NCBI GenBank assembly: GCA_021372865.1
Contig: JAJFTO010000013.1
Span: forward strand, 62,001-126,000
Reading direction: 5' to 3'
DNA length: 64,000 nucleotides
Source of the DNA: Porphyromonadaceae bacterium
GTDB taxonomy: Bacteria; Bacteroidota; Bacteroidia; Bacteroidales; Dysgonomonadaceae
Part shown: piece after piece, positions 42,901 to 52,800 of the stretch
Layout of the letters: the number at the start of each line of letters is the position of its first letter
Position numbering within the stretch: the first letter of the stretch is position 1
Notes under the pieces: model-generated
The model's input: only the letters and a program-made list of their open reading frames with translations
The model's database searches: none
What the model was told of the DNA's origin: nothing
Program-made: the position numbers and the translations under genes

Positions 42901-43554
42901 CAGACAGGAATCAATATCGACCTTGGGCTGGTAAAAGGAATAACCGAATTACATCATGGCATAATTTCTGTGGATAGTAATTCTGGAGAAGGGAAGATAT
43001 TCCGGGTAATTTTGCCGGTGGGCAGAAAGCTTCTTTCTTCAGATGAGGCACAACATGAGGATATTGCCAATCACTACATCCCCGGCAAAAGTCACGAAGG
43101 AGATACATTTGTACCAGCGATTCAAAACAATGTGCTCATCCACAGAGAACGAATGAAACAATCAATGGATGAAAAAACACTCCATGAACTGACATCTGTT
43201 GAAACAGTATCAATGGATGAACAATTTTTGAATAAAATAAATCAGATAGTGGAAAATAACATCTCAAACCCTCACTTTATGATTGATGATTTAAGTAAGG
43301 AAATTGGAATGAGCAGGTCAAGTTTATATAGAAAGATCAAAAAATTGACGAATTGTTCAACCAATGAATATATCAAGAATTACAGACTTCATGTGGCGTC
43401 TAAATATCTCAGGGAAACAGATCTATCTATCTCGGGAATTGCCTACAAAACGGGCTTTAATAATCCGGCATATTTTACCAATTGCTTTAGGAGATTTTTT
43501 AAAACATCTCCACGTAATTATCTACGAAACCTTGAAAAATCAGATAATAAATAA
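39985..43554 (+). CDS. HTCS-like transmembrane regulator lacking DHp and receiver domains
   Basis: A 1189-residue protein in which the parts of a hybrid two-component system appear in order, with gaps. Signal peptide to about residue 24. Fourteen beta-propeller repeats of the type D..G.LWIGT..GL..Y (two seven-bladed propellers) fill the periplasm. A Y_Y_Y domain lies near 720-785 and a transmembrane segment near 789-812. Then comes a stub of the second DHp helix (LTDFRKQESGK) without the usual H-box histidine. An HATPase-like domain keeps the N-box (VFCNLLSNAFNNTP) but has no DxGxG, and its G2 is altered. No receiver domain follows. An AraC helix-turn-helix (about 1085-1185) closes the protein. 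It probably controls the locus that follows, by conformational coupling and not by phosphotransfer (inference). The ATG at 39985 is preferred over a TTG at 39970. Confidence 0.9.
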   Translation: MKYFWIFLIGCLQLFGNHFSLVAQDNDIYFESLVTEQPLSQLTVSSIFQDSKGFIWFGTLDGLNRYDGYSIKVFKSLADKPESISSNYINSITEDSLGYLWIGTENGLNRFCRDNNEFLSFFKGKEKESNISHNKVSFVYRDKLGRIWIGTEQGLDCVNQETLTFTKRTFNNFLFNNRIMTIHDDSYGNLWIGTLRGLVKYDTNADKHLIFMHEPENLNSISNNHIRSIFEDSRKNLWIGTSDGLNLYDTRNNNFRHFGKTIYPDLILTNNAVKSIVEDEYHNLLVGTNKGLNIFNLDNKTLKKNVPDKIIPGNLNHSFIYSLYVDNAGTIWIGTFNGGVNYFNRKYTLFRYINPASDLVYGSINKILLKDNTLWIGTDGEGLLQYDLQYQLKRQHLFLHAATRQPNSANCIYSITEMNNSLLLGTGTNQLLLFDLNSKKIIETINSTGGTINDAYKTKSGDVLLCVNDTLGLRKLDQNKKKIEPVTYLSERNRVMLFPFPTCIIEESPGVFWIGTRYAGLYHYNSNSQSVKRYVAGIDSNSLRSNSISAVYIDNLNNLWIGTTDSGLFRFSRETERFRAYNINHGLPHLDIRGILEDEAGYIWLATFFGVSRFDVTKNEFINFNKDNGFPLQEISKHSFTLLENGYIAVGGNNGFTVFNPLEIKFDTFIPPVLITDFRLLNSGYSGNSPMIESLMNKEKAIELKHNQSNFIIEFAALNYIFPKNTQYAYKLEGFDVEWNYVGKQRTATYTNLNAGNYIFRVKALINNGIWSENQKALTIKVLPPFWETGWAYSIYILVTGGLLFLTFHYFRLKNINRLKSLVDQLTDFRKQESGKIGLNASEGKFNRFVTEIATAFNSLALKKGIDYQIEISKETIFLWFDRHLLEKVFCNLLSNAFNNTPTSGNVMISVEKYDKTGLRDLSYEIQNKLINTGATEFVETRIKNSRKEISDEEYGKNFIPFYQLKADNRQSQTGINIDLGLVKGITELHHGIISVDSNSGEGKIFRVILPVGRKLLSSDEAQHEDIANHYIPGKSHEGDTFVPAIQNNVLIHRERMKQSMDEKTLHELTSVETVSMDEQFLNKINQIVENNISNPHFMIDDLSKEIGMSRSSLYRKIKKLTNCSTNEYIKNYRLHVASKYLRETDLSISGIAYKTGFNNPAYFTNCFRRFFKTSPRNYLRNLEKSDNK

Positions 43555-43558
43555 TGTC

Positions 43559-43590
43559 AAAAATAAAACATTAAAATTTTTATTTTTTTT
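43559..43590 (+). terminator. Possible AT-only terminator after the regulator
   Basis: AAAAATAAAA (43559-43568) and TTTTATTTTT (43578-43587) can pair over 10 bases with a 9-base loop, followed by a T run. It has no G-C pairs, so it is weak. Confidence 0.3.
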
Positions 43591-43613
43591 AAATTTCTGT
43601 ACCAAAAATCAAC

Positions 43614-43621
43614 TATCTTTG
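43614..43621 (+). promoter_or_regulatory. Putative -7 box before the sugar isomerase-like gene
   Basis: TATCTTTG matches TAnnTTTG about 100 bases before the start at 43724. The -33 region is not clear. Confidence 0.35.
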
Positions 43622-43723
43622 AGTTATTTATTTCCTTTTCTCACTTATATTTTTATCATACAAAAGCTTTCTGAAAGCCGATATTGAGTTATAAATCAAA
43701 AATATATTAATAATTTTAATCGT

Positions 43724-44746
43724 ATGAAAAATAATAAAATTACATCTGAGAAGTACTCAAGAAGAGATTTTCTTGGAATTTCAGCTTTGGTCACAGCAGG
43801 GACATTACTCTCACCTGTGCTGTCATTTGGAAATAATTCTATCAAAGCAAATGGGAATGTACCAAAAGAAAAACCAGACTCACGATTTGCCGGAGTACAG
43901 ATCGGTGCGATCACTTACAGCTTCCGTGACCTGAAGGGAGGATTAGATGCGACCCTTAAAGCATGTATTGATGCGGGACTAAGTTCTGTAGAACTGATGG
44001 GTACAAATGTAGAGGATTATCTCGGTGCCCCTAAAAATCCGGTAAATCGCCGACCTAATTCAAAAAAACCATTCACAGAGGAAGAAAAACGCACCGTCGA
44101 ACAATACAACAGCAAACTGAAAGAGTGGAGAAAGACGAACGGAACTGTGAAAGAGTACGCTCAACTACGAAAAAAATTCAATGATGCCGGTGTGAATATT
44201 CATATTTACAAATGGACAGCAGGTGAGACAGAAAGCGAACTCGACTATTCCTTCAAAATAGCCAAGGCATTGGGTGCTATTGGCATCACAGCAGAGTTGA
44301 ATGATACAAATGCCCGCTTAATGGGTCCTGTAGCCGAGAATAACGGTATGCTCGCTATATTCCACAATCATCTGCAATTTGGAGAACCGGGGTTTAATGT
44401 CGACAAATTTCTCGCCTACTCTCCTGCGAACAGATTAAATTTTGATATAGGCCACTATTTTGGTTCTACAGGTTTGAATCCAACAGATTTTATACGCAAG
44501 TATCATGACCGTATCGCGAGTATTCATTTAAAAGATAAAACCGGTCTTAACAACACCACACTAAAAAACACGAACACGGTATGGGGACAAGGGGAAACAC
44601 CTCTCGCCGAAGTTCTTCATTATGTGAGAGATCAAAAATTACCGATTTACTGCGATATTGAACTGGAATATCCCGTGAATGCCTGGTCAACGTCAGTAAA
44701 AGAAGTAAAAACGTGTAAAGAATATTGCCGGCAGATTTTGATATAA
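43724..44746 (+). CDS. Tat-exported sugar phosphate isomerase/epimerase-like TIM barrel
   Basis: A 340-residue protein with a twin-arginine signal (SRRDFLGISALVTAG). It resembles the xylose-isomerase-like TIM barrel family (AP endonuclease 2 fold), with VQIGAITYSFRDL, FHNHLQFGEPGF, NFDIGHYFGS and SIHLKDKTG, whose His, Glu and Asp residues hold the metal. Such secreted family members are common near Bacteroidota sugar-oxidation genes and may isomerise or dehydrate keto-sugars. No phosphate-binding feature is evident, so the name is only a family label. It lies between the regulator and the SusCD operon. Confidence 0.85.
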   Translation: MKNNKITSEKYSRRDFLGISALVTAGTLLSPVLSFGNNSIKANGNVPKEKPDSRFAGVQIGAITYSFRDLKGGLDATLKACIDAGLSSVELMGTNVEDYLGAPKNPVNRRPNSKKPFTEEEKRTVEQYNSKLKEWRKTNGTVKEYAQLRKKFNDAGVNIHIYKWTAGETESELDYSFKIAKALGAIGITAELNDTNARLMGPVAENNGMLAIFHNHLQFGEPGFNVDKFLAYSPANRLNFDIGHYFGSTGLNPTDFIRKYHDRIASIHLKDKTGLNNTTLKNTNTVWGQGETPLAEVLHYVRDQKLPIYCDIELEYPVNAWSTSVKEVKTCKEYCRQILI

Positions 44747-45063
44747 AAGATTTTTGGGACAAGCATGATAACAACCAAGAAAGAAAAGATGTTAAGCGAA
44801 TTTAAATCTGCCTTTTTCTAAAAGAAACATTATGATTCAAATTTGATATTTTACGAACAATTTTTATAACTATTGAAACGTTTATCATCTATTAATGAAT
44901 TATTTTTTAAAACAACAATGTATAAAATAACCTACTTTTAATCTGTATAAATTGTGTTTGATTTACTTTTTTTGTAAAGCATTTAAACTTATCTGAGATA
45001 CTTGAAATAATTTACTAATTATCATGGTTGTCCCATTAAAAAACTAAAATAGTTCTTTGAAAT

Positions 45064-45167
45064 ATTTGAAATTTAGTGAGTTAAAGACGATTTTCTATTG
45101 TTATTAAGCTTCTCACTGACCATAAAACTTATGCTAGGGATCTCTTTGACAAAACTAAATTTCAAAT
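45064..45167. repeat. 14-base perfect inverted repeat flanking a 76-base stretch
   Basis: ATTTGAAATTTAGT at 45064-45077 and its exact reverse complement at 45154-45167. It could be a regulatory cruciform, an attenuator-like RNA, or the remains of a small mobile element. No coding sequence lies within. Confidence 0.6.
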
Positions 45168-45256
45168 TAATAAGGAACGATTTGGATTTAATGAGACATT
45201 TTATCTGATTATTAATTGTTTACTAATTTCAAGAAGACACTCTGGTTAATTATATT

Positions 45257-45272
45257 AAACGACAAATCGTTT
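45257..45272. promoter_or_regulatory. Palindrome upstream of the first susC, possible operator
   Basis: AAACGA, CAAA, TCGTTT form a 6-base inverted repeat with a 4-base gap, 53 bases before the SusC start. Its size suits a dimeric regulator site. Which protein binds is not known. Confidence 0.35.
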
Positions 45273-45325
45273 TATATCATTGTTAAAATATACACTTATA
45301 TCAAAAACATCAAAACATATAGCAT

Positions 45326-48160
45326 ATGAAACATTCCCGTATTAATTGTAAACCTATTGTTATTCTAATAATCTTATTATTCCTGTTTAAATTAAGCATT
45401 TTTGCACAGACAGAAAGAGACAGTTTAAATAAAATTGATGAGAAGTTCTGGATTTCACCATATGACTCACATCAATCCAAAGACTTGATTACTTCTTCTG
45501 TTTCTCAAATAGGTGGTGCAAAAGTTGAAAATATTCCAGGGGCAAATCGCATGAATTCAATTGCTGGTTTATTGACAGGTTTTGTAAATATTCAAGACAA
45601 CGGTTCTCCTGGGTGGGAGAACAACAGTATGTATATAAGGGGCTTGAGAACCCTTGATGCTTCCAATCAACCGCTGATACTTATAAATGGATTTTACAGG
45701 CCAAATGCAGAATACATCAATCCTTACGACATTGAAAGTATTACTGTTTTAAAAGATGCTGCCAGCACCGCATCTTTCGGTCTGAGAGGGGGGAATGGTG
45801 TAATATTAATTACCACCAAAAAGGGCAGAAGACAACCTCTCAAAATCTCCGTAAATACGAGCTTTGGTTATTTGCAACCGACCAGACTGCCGGATGTGGT
45901 TAATTCGTACGACTACGCAACTTTATACAATGAAGCGCTTATCAACGACGGGGGCGTTGCCAGATATGACCAGACAGCCTTGGATGCATACAAAAATGGA
46001 GATGATTTATTTCATTATCCCAATAACAACTGGTTGAAAAAGTTCTATAAAAAAGACACTTTTTACCAGACATACAATTTGAATCTAAGAGGAGGTTCCG
46101 ATCAGGTACTCTACTATGTTTCCGCGGGATTGACAAAAAATTCAGGATCGTTAAATGTAGATGACACTGTGAATACCTATAACACCAATTTAGATCACCA
46201 GGCCATCGATTTTAGAGGGAATATGGATATCAAAGTAACTCCCTTAATGAATTTATCAATTGATGTTTCCAGCAAGATTTCACAATGGAATTTACCCGGC
46301 ACATTGAATGATCAGGAAATTATGGCAAGACTTGTACGTACTCCTCCCAATGCTTTTCCAATATTCAATGAAGATGGCAGTTTGGGGGGTACGGCACAGT
46401 ACACAGAAAATCCGTATGGAATGATCAATTATAGCGGATATTCAATTAATAAGACGAGGAATCTATACTCAACACTTTATCTGGATCACAAATTAGATTT
46501 TATTTTAAAAAATTTAACCGTCTACGGCTCTGTTTCATTCGATAATTATTATGATCAGACCATTACACGCAACAAAGGATATTTTGTTTATGAAGGCAGC
46601 ATTGACACTCCTCAGGGTACCGGAAAGCCTGATATTCAACAAAACAGCAATTCTTTCGGCACCGAATATCGTTCGTTCGATATACGTACCGGATTAAAAT
46701 ATTCAGAAAATATCAATGAAGCGCACAATGTGGCTGCAAATTTATTTTTAAATCAAAATACTGAATCAGGCAACGGAAGAAGAATGCCTCATGTTTACAA
46801 AGGTTTGATTGGATCGGCACATTACGCTTTTAAAAATCGTTACCTTTTGGATTACTCATTCGCCTATCAGGGAAGTGAACAGATAGGAGGCACTGGATAT
46901 CAGCAATTTATGTTTTTCCCGGCTGTCTCTCTGGGTTGGATTTTAACAGGAGAGAATTTTCTAAGCAAGAACTCAGTACTCTCATTTATGAAATTACGGG
47001 GATCGTACGGGATAACAGGATTGGATGACGGCATAAATTATTATCAAAAATCCACCATCTTTCGTAACATAGGGAAAGCGTATTTGACAGGAGAAGGATT
47101 GACTTCCGTAAATACATACAGAAGAATCCAGGTTGGCATTGAAAATATAAATGCCGAGCGATTTTATAAATCGAATATCGGTTTGGATACGCGTTTTTTT
47201 AGTGACAAATTATATTTCAATGTGGATGTTTTCCATGAAAGTGGCAAAGATCTTATCATCAATAGTCTTGAAATTCCGGCAATGTTTGGTGCACGTGGAG
47301 ACCTGAAAACAAATATTGGTGAAACTTCAAACAAAGGTTTTGAAATAGAAACGGGCTTTAATTCCAGCGTCGGCGATTTCAAATACTCACTGTTTGCTAC
47401 ATATTCTTTTTCACGTAGCAAAATAATCGATATGCAGGAAGGAGAAGTTATGTATCCGTTTAATTCAAGAACCGGCCATCCTATAAATGCTCAATTTGGA
47501 TTACAGGCCGATGGACTCTTTTATGATGACAATGAAATAGCGGCTTCACCGGTACAACAATACGGATCTTATCAACCCGGAGACATAAAATACAAGGATT
47601 TAAACAATGATAACAAAATTGACATAGATGATAGAACAAAAATTGGATTTGGATCTATACCCGAATACGTGTATGGGATGGGTGCCAATATGTACTACAA
47701 AGGTTTCGATTTTTCATTGTTTTTTCAGGGCGTAGGCAACGTGGATAAAAAAATGAGTGGATTATTATACTGGGAATTTAGTCCCAATGGTACTGGAACT
47801 GCTTTTGAACATCATAAAAATCGCTGGGTATACGATCCTGAGCAGAACATGGATACACGTCTGACTGCAACATACCCCAGACTTACTACAGGAGGTGAAA
47901 ACAACAATAACCGCAATCCAAACAGCGATTACTGGTTGAAAGATGCCTCCTATCTTAGATTAAAGAACATAGAAATTGGTTATTCATTGTCTGATAAAGT
48001 GGCCAAGTCTATTTTTATAGAAAATATAAGATTCTTTGTTTCAGCAAATAATATTCTGACATTTGACGGAATCAAGATTATTGATCCGGAGCTGACCTCT
48101 TCCGGAATGAGGTATCCTATTCAGAAAAGTCTGAATTTCGGAATAAATTTACAATTTTAA
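45326..48160 (+). CDS. SusC-like TonB-dependent transporter, without the N-terminal carboxypeptidase-like domain
   Basis: A 944-residue outer-membrane importer of the SusC/RagA type. It has a signal peptide ending IFAQ and a plug with IAGLLTGFVNIQD, NSMYIRGLRT, ILINGFYR and GGNGVILITTKKGRR. The barrel ends in LNFGINLQF. Most SusC proteins have a carboxypeptidase-regulatory-like domain before the plug (as the second SusC here does). In this one, only about 45 residues lie between signal peptide and plug, so that domain is missing. The SusD partner starts 12 bases after its stop. It would import glycan fragments. Confidence 0.93.
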   Translation: MKHSRINCKPIVILIILLFLFKLSIFAQTERDSLNKIDEKFWISPYDSHQSKDLITSSVSQIGGAKVENIPGANRMNSIAGLLTGFVNIQDNGSPGWENNSMYIRGLRTLDASNQPLILINGFYRPNAEYINPYDIESITVLKDAASTASFGLRGGNGVILITTKKGRRQPLKISVNTSFGYLQPTRLPDVVNSYDYATLYNEALINDGGVARYDQTALDAYKNGDDLFHYPNNNWLKKFYKKDTFYQTYNLNLRGGSDQVLYYVSAGLTKNSGSLNVDDTVNTYNTNLDHQAIDFRGNMDIKVTPLMNLSIDVSSKISQWNLPGTLNDQEIMARLVRTPPNAFPIFNEDGSLGGTAQYTENPYGMINYSGYSINKTRNLYSTLYLDHKLDFILKNLTVYGSVSFDNYYDQTITRNKGYFVYEGSIDTPQGTGKPDIQQNSNSFGTEYRSFDIRTGLKYSENINEAHNVAANLFLNQNTESGNGRRMPHVYKGLIGSAHYAFKNRYLLDYSFAYQGSEQIGGTGYQQFMFFPAVSLGWILTGENFLSKNSVLSFMKLRGSYGITGLDDGINYYQKSTIFRNIGKAYLTGEGLTSVNTYRRIQVGIENINAERFYKSNIGLDTRFFSDKLYFNVDVFHESGKDLIINSLEIPAMFGARGDLKTNIGETSNKGFEIETGFNSSVGDFKYSLFATYSFSRSKIIDMQEGEVMYPFNSRTGHPINAQFGLQADGLFYDDNEIAASPVQQYGSYQPGDIKYKDLNNDNKIDIDDRTKIGFGSIPEYVYGMGANMYYKGFDFSLFFQGVGNVDKKMSGLLYWEFSPNGTGTAFEHHKNRWVYDPEQNMDTRLTATYPRLTTGGENNNNRNPNSDYWLKDASYLRLKNIEIGYSLSDKVAKSIFIENIRFFVSANNILTFDGIKIIDPELTSSGMRYPIQKSLNFGINLQF

Positions 48161-48172
48161 CAAAAATCGATT

Positions 48173-49879
48173 ATGAAAAAAATATACTTATTGTCCTTAA
48201 CGCTGTGTTTGTTTTTTTTCAGTTGCAACTTTGATCAATTTCCCACTGAAAGTATAAGCTATGAGGATGTATTCAGGGATCCCTTAAAAGTTGAGGGGTA
48301 TATCACAGGTTTATACAGTTATTTACCAAACGAAAACAGTTATCATAGTGTTGCCGGAGCAATGTTGTCTTCTGCCTGTGATGAATCAGCTTCTACTGCT
48401 CCTTCAGATATTACCCTATTGACCGATGGATCCCTAACCGCCAGGAGTAGCAATCCCGATGCAAATTGGGGAAATAGTTATCAATATTTGGCAGACATAA
48501 ATCTCGGTTTGGAGAATTTACACTTACTGACAAATGAAAGACAGAGCACCATAGATCAGTACATCGGTGAAATGAAATTTTTGAGAGCGTACATTCATTT
48601 TGACCTTGTAAAACGATACGGCGGCATTCCTCTCGCTAAGAAGCAATTTTCTCTCGGTGATTTAAATATTGAAAGAAACAGTTTCGAAGAATGCATAAGT
48701 TTTATTTTGGAAGATTGCGATGAAGCTGCAAATTTATTACCTGATCCCAATAATGTTGCTTTTGGACGCGCATCAAATGGCGCAGCACTTGCTTTAAAAT
48801 CGAGGGTGTTGTTATATGCTGCAAGTCCTTTATTCAACAGTTCCGGTATAAATAATGATAATAACCCGCTTATTTGTTATGGAAATTACGATCCTGAGAG
48901 GTGGGAGCTGGCTGCTAATGCCGCTCATGAGGTAATTTCATTAAATTATTACACTGTTTTTCAGACCAAAGCAATTACCGACAATCTTAATGACAGCCAG
49001 GTAGCGCAATACGGAGAAGAAAACTATCGGAAACTTTTCACCACGATCACCGGAAATAAAGAACTTATATTATCCAGAACGGCTGCATTAAACAACATCA
49101 TTGAAAAAGATAATACACCAGTCGGATTTCCAAGTGGAAACGGGAAAACAAGTCCTTCTCAACAAATGGTGGATGCCTATGGAATGCTCGACGGGAAATA
49201 CATAGAAAATTCTTCTTACAACAAAGACCTGCCCTATCTGAAAAGAGATCCCCGATTTGAGGCTTCCATATTTTACAATGGCAAAACCTGGTCGGGACGT
49301 GCAATTGAAACCTTTCAGGGAGGCCGGGATATGCAAGGTACAATCTATTCAAAAACAGGATATTATTTATCCAAATTTTCTGAGCCCAGTGTTGTAATTT
49401 CAGGTTCGCAAACAAAAACGTACCATTGTTTCCCGATTATCAGATATGCAGAAATATTACTAAATTATGCAGAAGCGATGAATAACGCCTATGGACCCGA
49501 TGAAGATCCCAATGGATATGGTTTGACAGCCCGCGATGCCTTAAAACAAATAAGAGCCCGCGTTCTCAGACCTCAACATACAGACGTCATCGGAATCACG
49601 ACGAAAGAGCAAATGAATGAAGCGATTAAACGCGAACGACAAGTTGAGCTGGCTTTTGAAGAACATAGATATTTCGATTTAAAACGATGGAAAGAAGCTC
49701 AAAATGTCTTGTCAAAGCCATTAATGGGTGTTATCATACGCAAGATAGATAATAATTACACTTACGATTATTCTTATGTGGCAGAAACAAGACAATTTCA
49801 GGACAAATTATATTTTTATCCCATCAGTCAAAGCGAAATGTCTAAAAACAAAGCTTTAGTAAATAATCCAGGTTGGTAA
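48173..49879 (+). CDS. SusD-like surface glycan-binding lipoprotein
   Basis: A 568-residue lipoprotein (lipidated Cys18 in FFFSCNF). Family blocks include GEMKFLRAYIHFDLVKRYGGIPL, the C-terminal RYAEILLNYAEAMN, and RERQVELAFEEHRYFDLKRWKEA, all of the RagB/SusD tetratricopeptide-type fold. It sits on the cell surface and captures glycan for the SusC encoded just before it. It is the first of two SusD proteins of the locus, and the two share little beyond the family blocks. Confidence 0.94.
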   Translation: MKKIYLLSLTLCLFFFSCNFDQFPTESISYEDVFRDPLKVEGYITGLYSYLPNENSYHSVAGAMLSSACDESASTAPSDITLLTDGSLTARSSNPDANWGNSYQYLADINLGLENLHLLTNERQSTIDQYIGEMKFLRAYIHFDLVKRYGGIPLAKKQFSLGDLNIERNSFEECISFILEDCDEAANLLPDPNNVAFGRASNGAALALKSRVLLYAASPLFNSSGINNDNNPLICYGNYDPERWELAANAAHEVISLNYYTVFQTKAITDNLNDSQVAQYGEENYRKLFTTITGNKELILSRTAALNNIIEKDNTPVGFPSGNGKTSPSQQMVDAYGMLDGKYIENSSYNKDLPYLKRDPRFEASIFYNGKTWSGRAIETFQGGRDMQGTIYSKTGYYLSKFSEPSVVISGSQTKTYHCFPIIRYAEILLNYAEAMNNAYGPDEDPNGYGLTARDALKQIRARVLRPQHTDVIGITTKEQMNEAIKRERQVELAFEEHRYFDLKRWKEAQNVLSKPLMGVIIRKIDNNYTYDYSYVAETRQFQDKLYFYPISQSEMSKNKALVNNPGW

Positions 49880-49898
49880 AATCATAATAATTAGCTAT

Positions 49899-52800
49899 AT
49901 GAAATTAAAAATATTCTATAAAATTTCATCTTTAAAAGTAATAATCCTTTTATTGATCGGCTTTACCCCCACACTTCTTTTTTCTCAGATTACGGTTAGA
50001 GGTGTTGTTATGGATACTCAAAGAGAACCGTTGATAGGGGCCAATATAATCGAAAAGGGAACAAGTAATGGAACAGTCACCGATATCGATGGAAATTTTT
50101 CGTTGAACGTGAGAAACACAAACGCTACTTTGACGTTTTCATATATCGGATTTATCACTAAGGAAGTAAAGGCCTCTTCTACTCGTTTAGAGATAATCCT
50201 TGAATCTGATGTTCAGATGATGGAAGAAGTCATTGTTGTTGGTTATGGATCACAAAAGAAAGAGAGCGTGGTGGGCTCTATATCTACGCTTTCATCCGCT
50301 GATTTGGTTCAAGCAGGGACCTCGAACCTGACAACTGCCTTTGCCGGAAAAGTTCCCGGACTCACGTTCACGATTCCATCCGGACGTCCCGGAGGGGATG
50401 CTGCAGACATTTATATCCGGGGAGTTTCTACTTTAAGTCAGACAAATTCAAAGCCACTTATTTTGGTGGATGGGGTAGAAAGAGAGTTTTCTCAGGTAGC
50501 ACCCGAAGATATTGAACAATTTTCAGTGCTGAAAGATGCTTCTGCAACAGCGGTATATGGTGTTCGTGGAGCAAATGGAGTTATTTTAATAACTACAAAA
50601 AGAGGGCAAAAAGGGATGGCAAAGGTTTCTTTTAATTATAAGTATTCTGTCCAGCAACCCACACGACTACCTACTTTTGTGGGATCGTACGATCATGCTG
50701 TGTTACGAAATGAATCTTTAATAAATGATGGGCTCACTCCGACATATACAGAAGAAGATCTGCAACATTTTCTAAATAAAGATGCTCCGTATACCCACCC
50801 TGATAATGATTATTTTAAAGATTTCTTAAAAGAGTACAGCCCGATGCATGATGCTGTATTAAGTGTCAGAGGAGGAACTGATGCAGTGAATTACTATATT
50901 TCTTTAAATGGCCTTTTTCAGGATGGTATGTATAAACAGTTTAAAGGACGTTACCCTTCAAACGCAAATTTTAAAAAAATTAATTTTCGGACAAATCTGG
51001 ATTTTGCTGTAACCAAATCTACCGATATCTCCGTCGATTTAAATGCCCGTTTGACTCAGGAACAGAATGTATCAGGAGGAATTGATAATAACAACATTTT
51101 TGTAAAATTATACGAAACACCTCCATTCGCTTATCCTTATTTACTGGCTGACGGCACATATGGTGGAAATGCCAACTTATCCGATGATAATTTATTGGCC
51201 ACTTTAACGGAATATGGGTACAGCAGACTTTCAGATAACATTCTGGAGATCACTACCAGAGCAAATCAAAAATTGGACTTTATTACTAAAGGATTGTCTG
51301 CCCGTGCATTTCTAAGTTACAATAATTACTACGAATCCGGAACGAATATATATTACAGACCACCTACTTTTGCTTACGTGGGAGCGTATACAGGGGAAGA
51401 TACACCAAAAGTGTTGGTTCAGGAAGAGGCCGGCCCTACCCGTTCTGATGTACAGGGGAGTGGAGCAAGGTTACGGAACAATTTAGAATTGGGATTAAAT
51501 TATTCCCGAACATTTTCCGATCACAACGTCACAGGTATGCTGGTATATACCCAGACGCAGTTTATGGCCAATTCAACGCTTCCGGTAGGCTTTATCGGAT
51601 ATGCAGGAAGAGCCACCTATGATTATAAACAACGCTATTTAGCGGAAGCAAATTTCGGTTATAACGGTTCTGATCAGTTTGAAAAAGGACAACGGTTTGG
51701 ATTTTTCCCTTCTTTTTCTCTCGGCTATATTTTGACGGAAGAAAATTTCATGAAAAACTTATCGGATGCAATCTCTTTTGTGAAATTCAGAGGATCCTAT
51801 GGAAAAGTTGGAAATGATAAAATTGGCTCCGATCGTTTTTTATTTCTACAAACTTTTGATCGTAACGGCGATTATTATTTTGGGACAGACGCCGCATTTG
51901 GAGGCATGACCGCATTAATAGAAGGAGATTTGGGTAACGACAAGGTAACCTGGGAGGTAGGCCATAAATATAACGCCGGGTTTGACGCACGTTTCTTCAA
52001 GAACTTATCTGTAACTTTCGATATTTTCCAGGAAAATCGTGAGAAAATTTTTATTCAACGTGTATCCACTCCTCAAACATTGGGCGTTGGATCTGCCAAT
52101 GAGAATATAGGTAAAGTCAGAAACAGGGGTTTTGAGCTGGAGATGGGATACAATGGTAAGATCGGAAAGGATTTCAGTTATAATATAAAGGGAATGTACT
52201 CTATAGCAAATAATACCATTATCTATATCGACGAAGTACCCCCCAAATATGCTTATTTATCGAGAATTGGAAAATCTGTTGGGCAATTATTCGGTCATAC
52301 GGTAGAAAGATTCTATTTACCAGATGATTTTGATTATGATGAGAATGGAAAACTCATTGGATTAAAAGCTGATTTACCACAACCCACGCTACCTGTTCAA
52401 CCCGGTGATTTTAAATATTTGGATCTAAACAATGACGGCGTGGTTGATTCATTTGACAAGGGCCCAATCGGCAATTCCACATTGCCTAAATTTGTTTATA
52501 ATACCTCTCTGGGATTGACGTATAAAAATTTCAATTTCTATATTTTTTGGCAAGGAGCAGGAGGAAATAATAAAATGTTATCCGGTTCTGCAATTTACGA
52601 ACCAAGAAGAGAGAAAGGCAGATTCCTGGATGTTCATATGTATAGATGGACCGAAGAAAGGTGGAAAAATGGAGAAAAAATTCTATATCCCCGTCTTGCC
52701 AGCAATGAAAATCAGTATACAAGACAAAACAATACTTTTTTTATGCGAAAAGGCGACTATCTGAGACTGAAAAATGTAGAATTTTCTTACACTTTTAAAA

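Larger units (their letters stand above)
44747..45325. other. 579-base intergenic region upstream of the SusCD operon
   Basis: AT-rich with no gene. It holds a perfect 14-base inverted repeat (45064-45077 and 45154-45167, ATTTGAAATTTAGT and its complement) around a 76-base stretch. Nested in it is AGTGAG/CTCACT (45075-45080 and 45112-45117). Closer to the start is the palindrome AAACGA-CAAA-TCGTTT (45257-45272), a candidate operator. No full TAnnTTTG promoter was found. TATCATTG at 45275-45282 is one base off. Confidence 0.5.
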
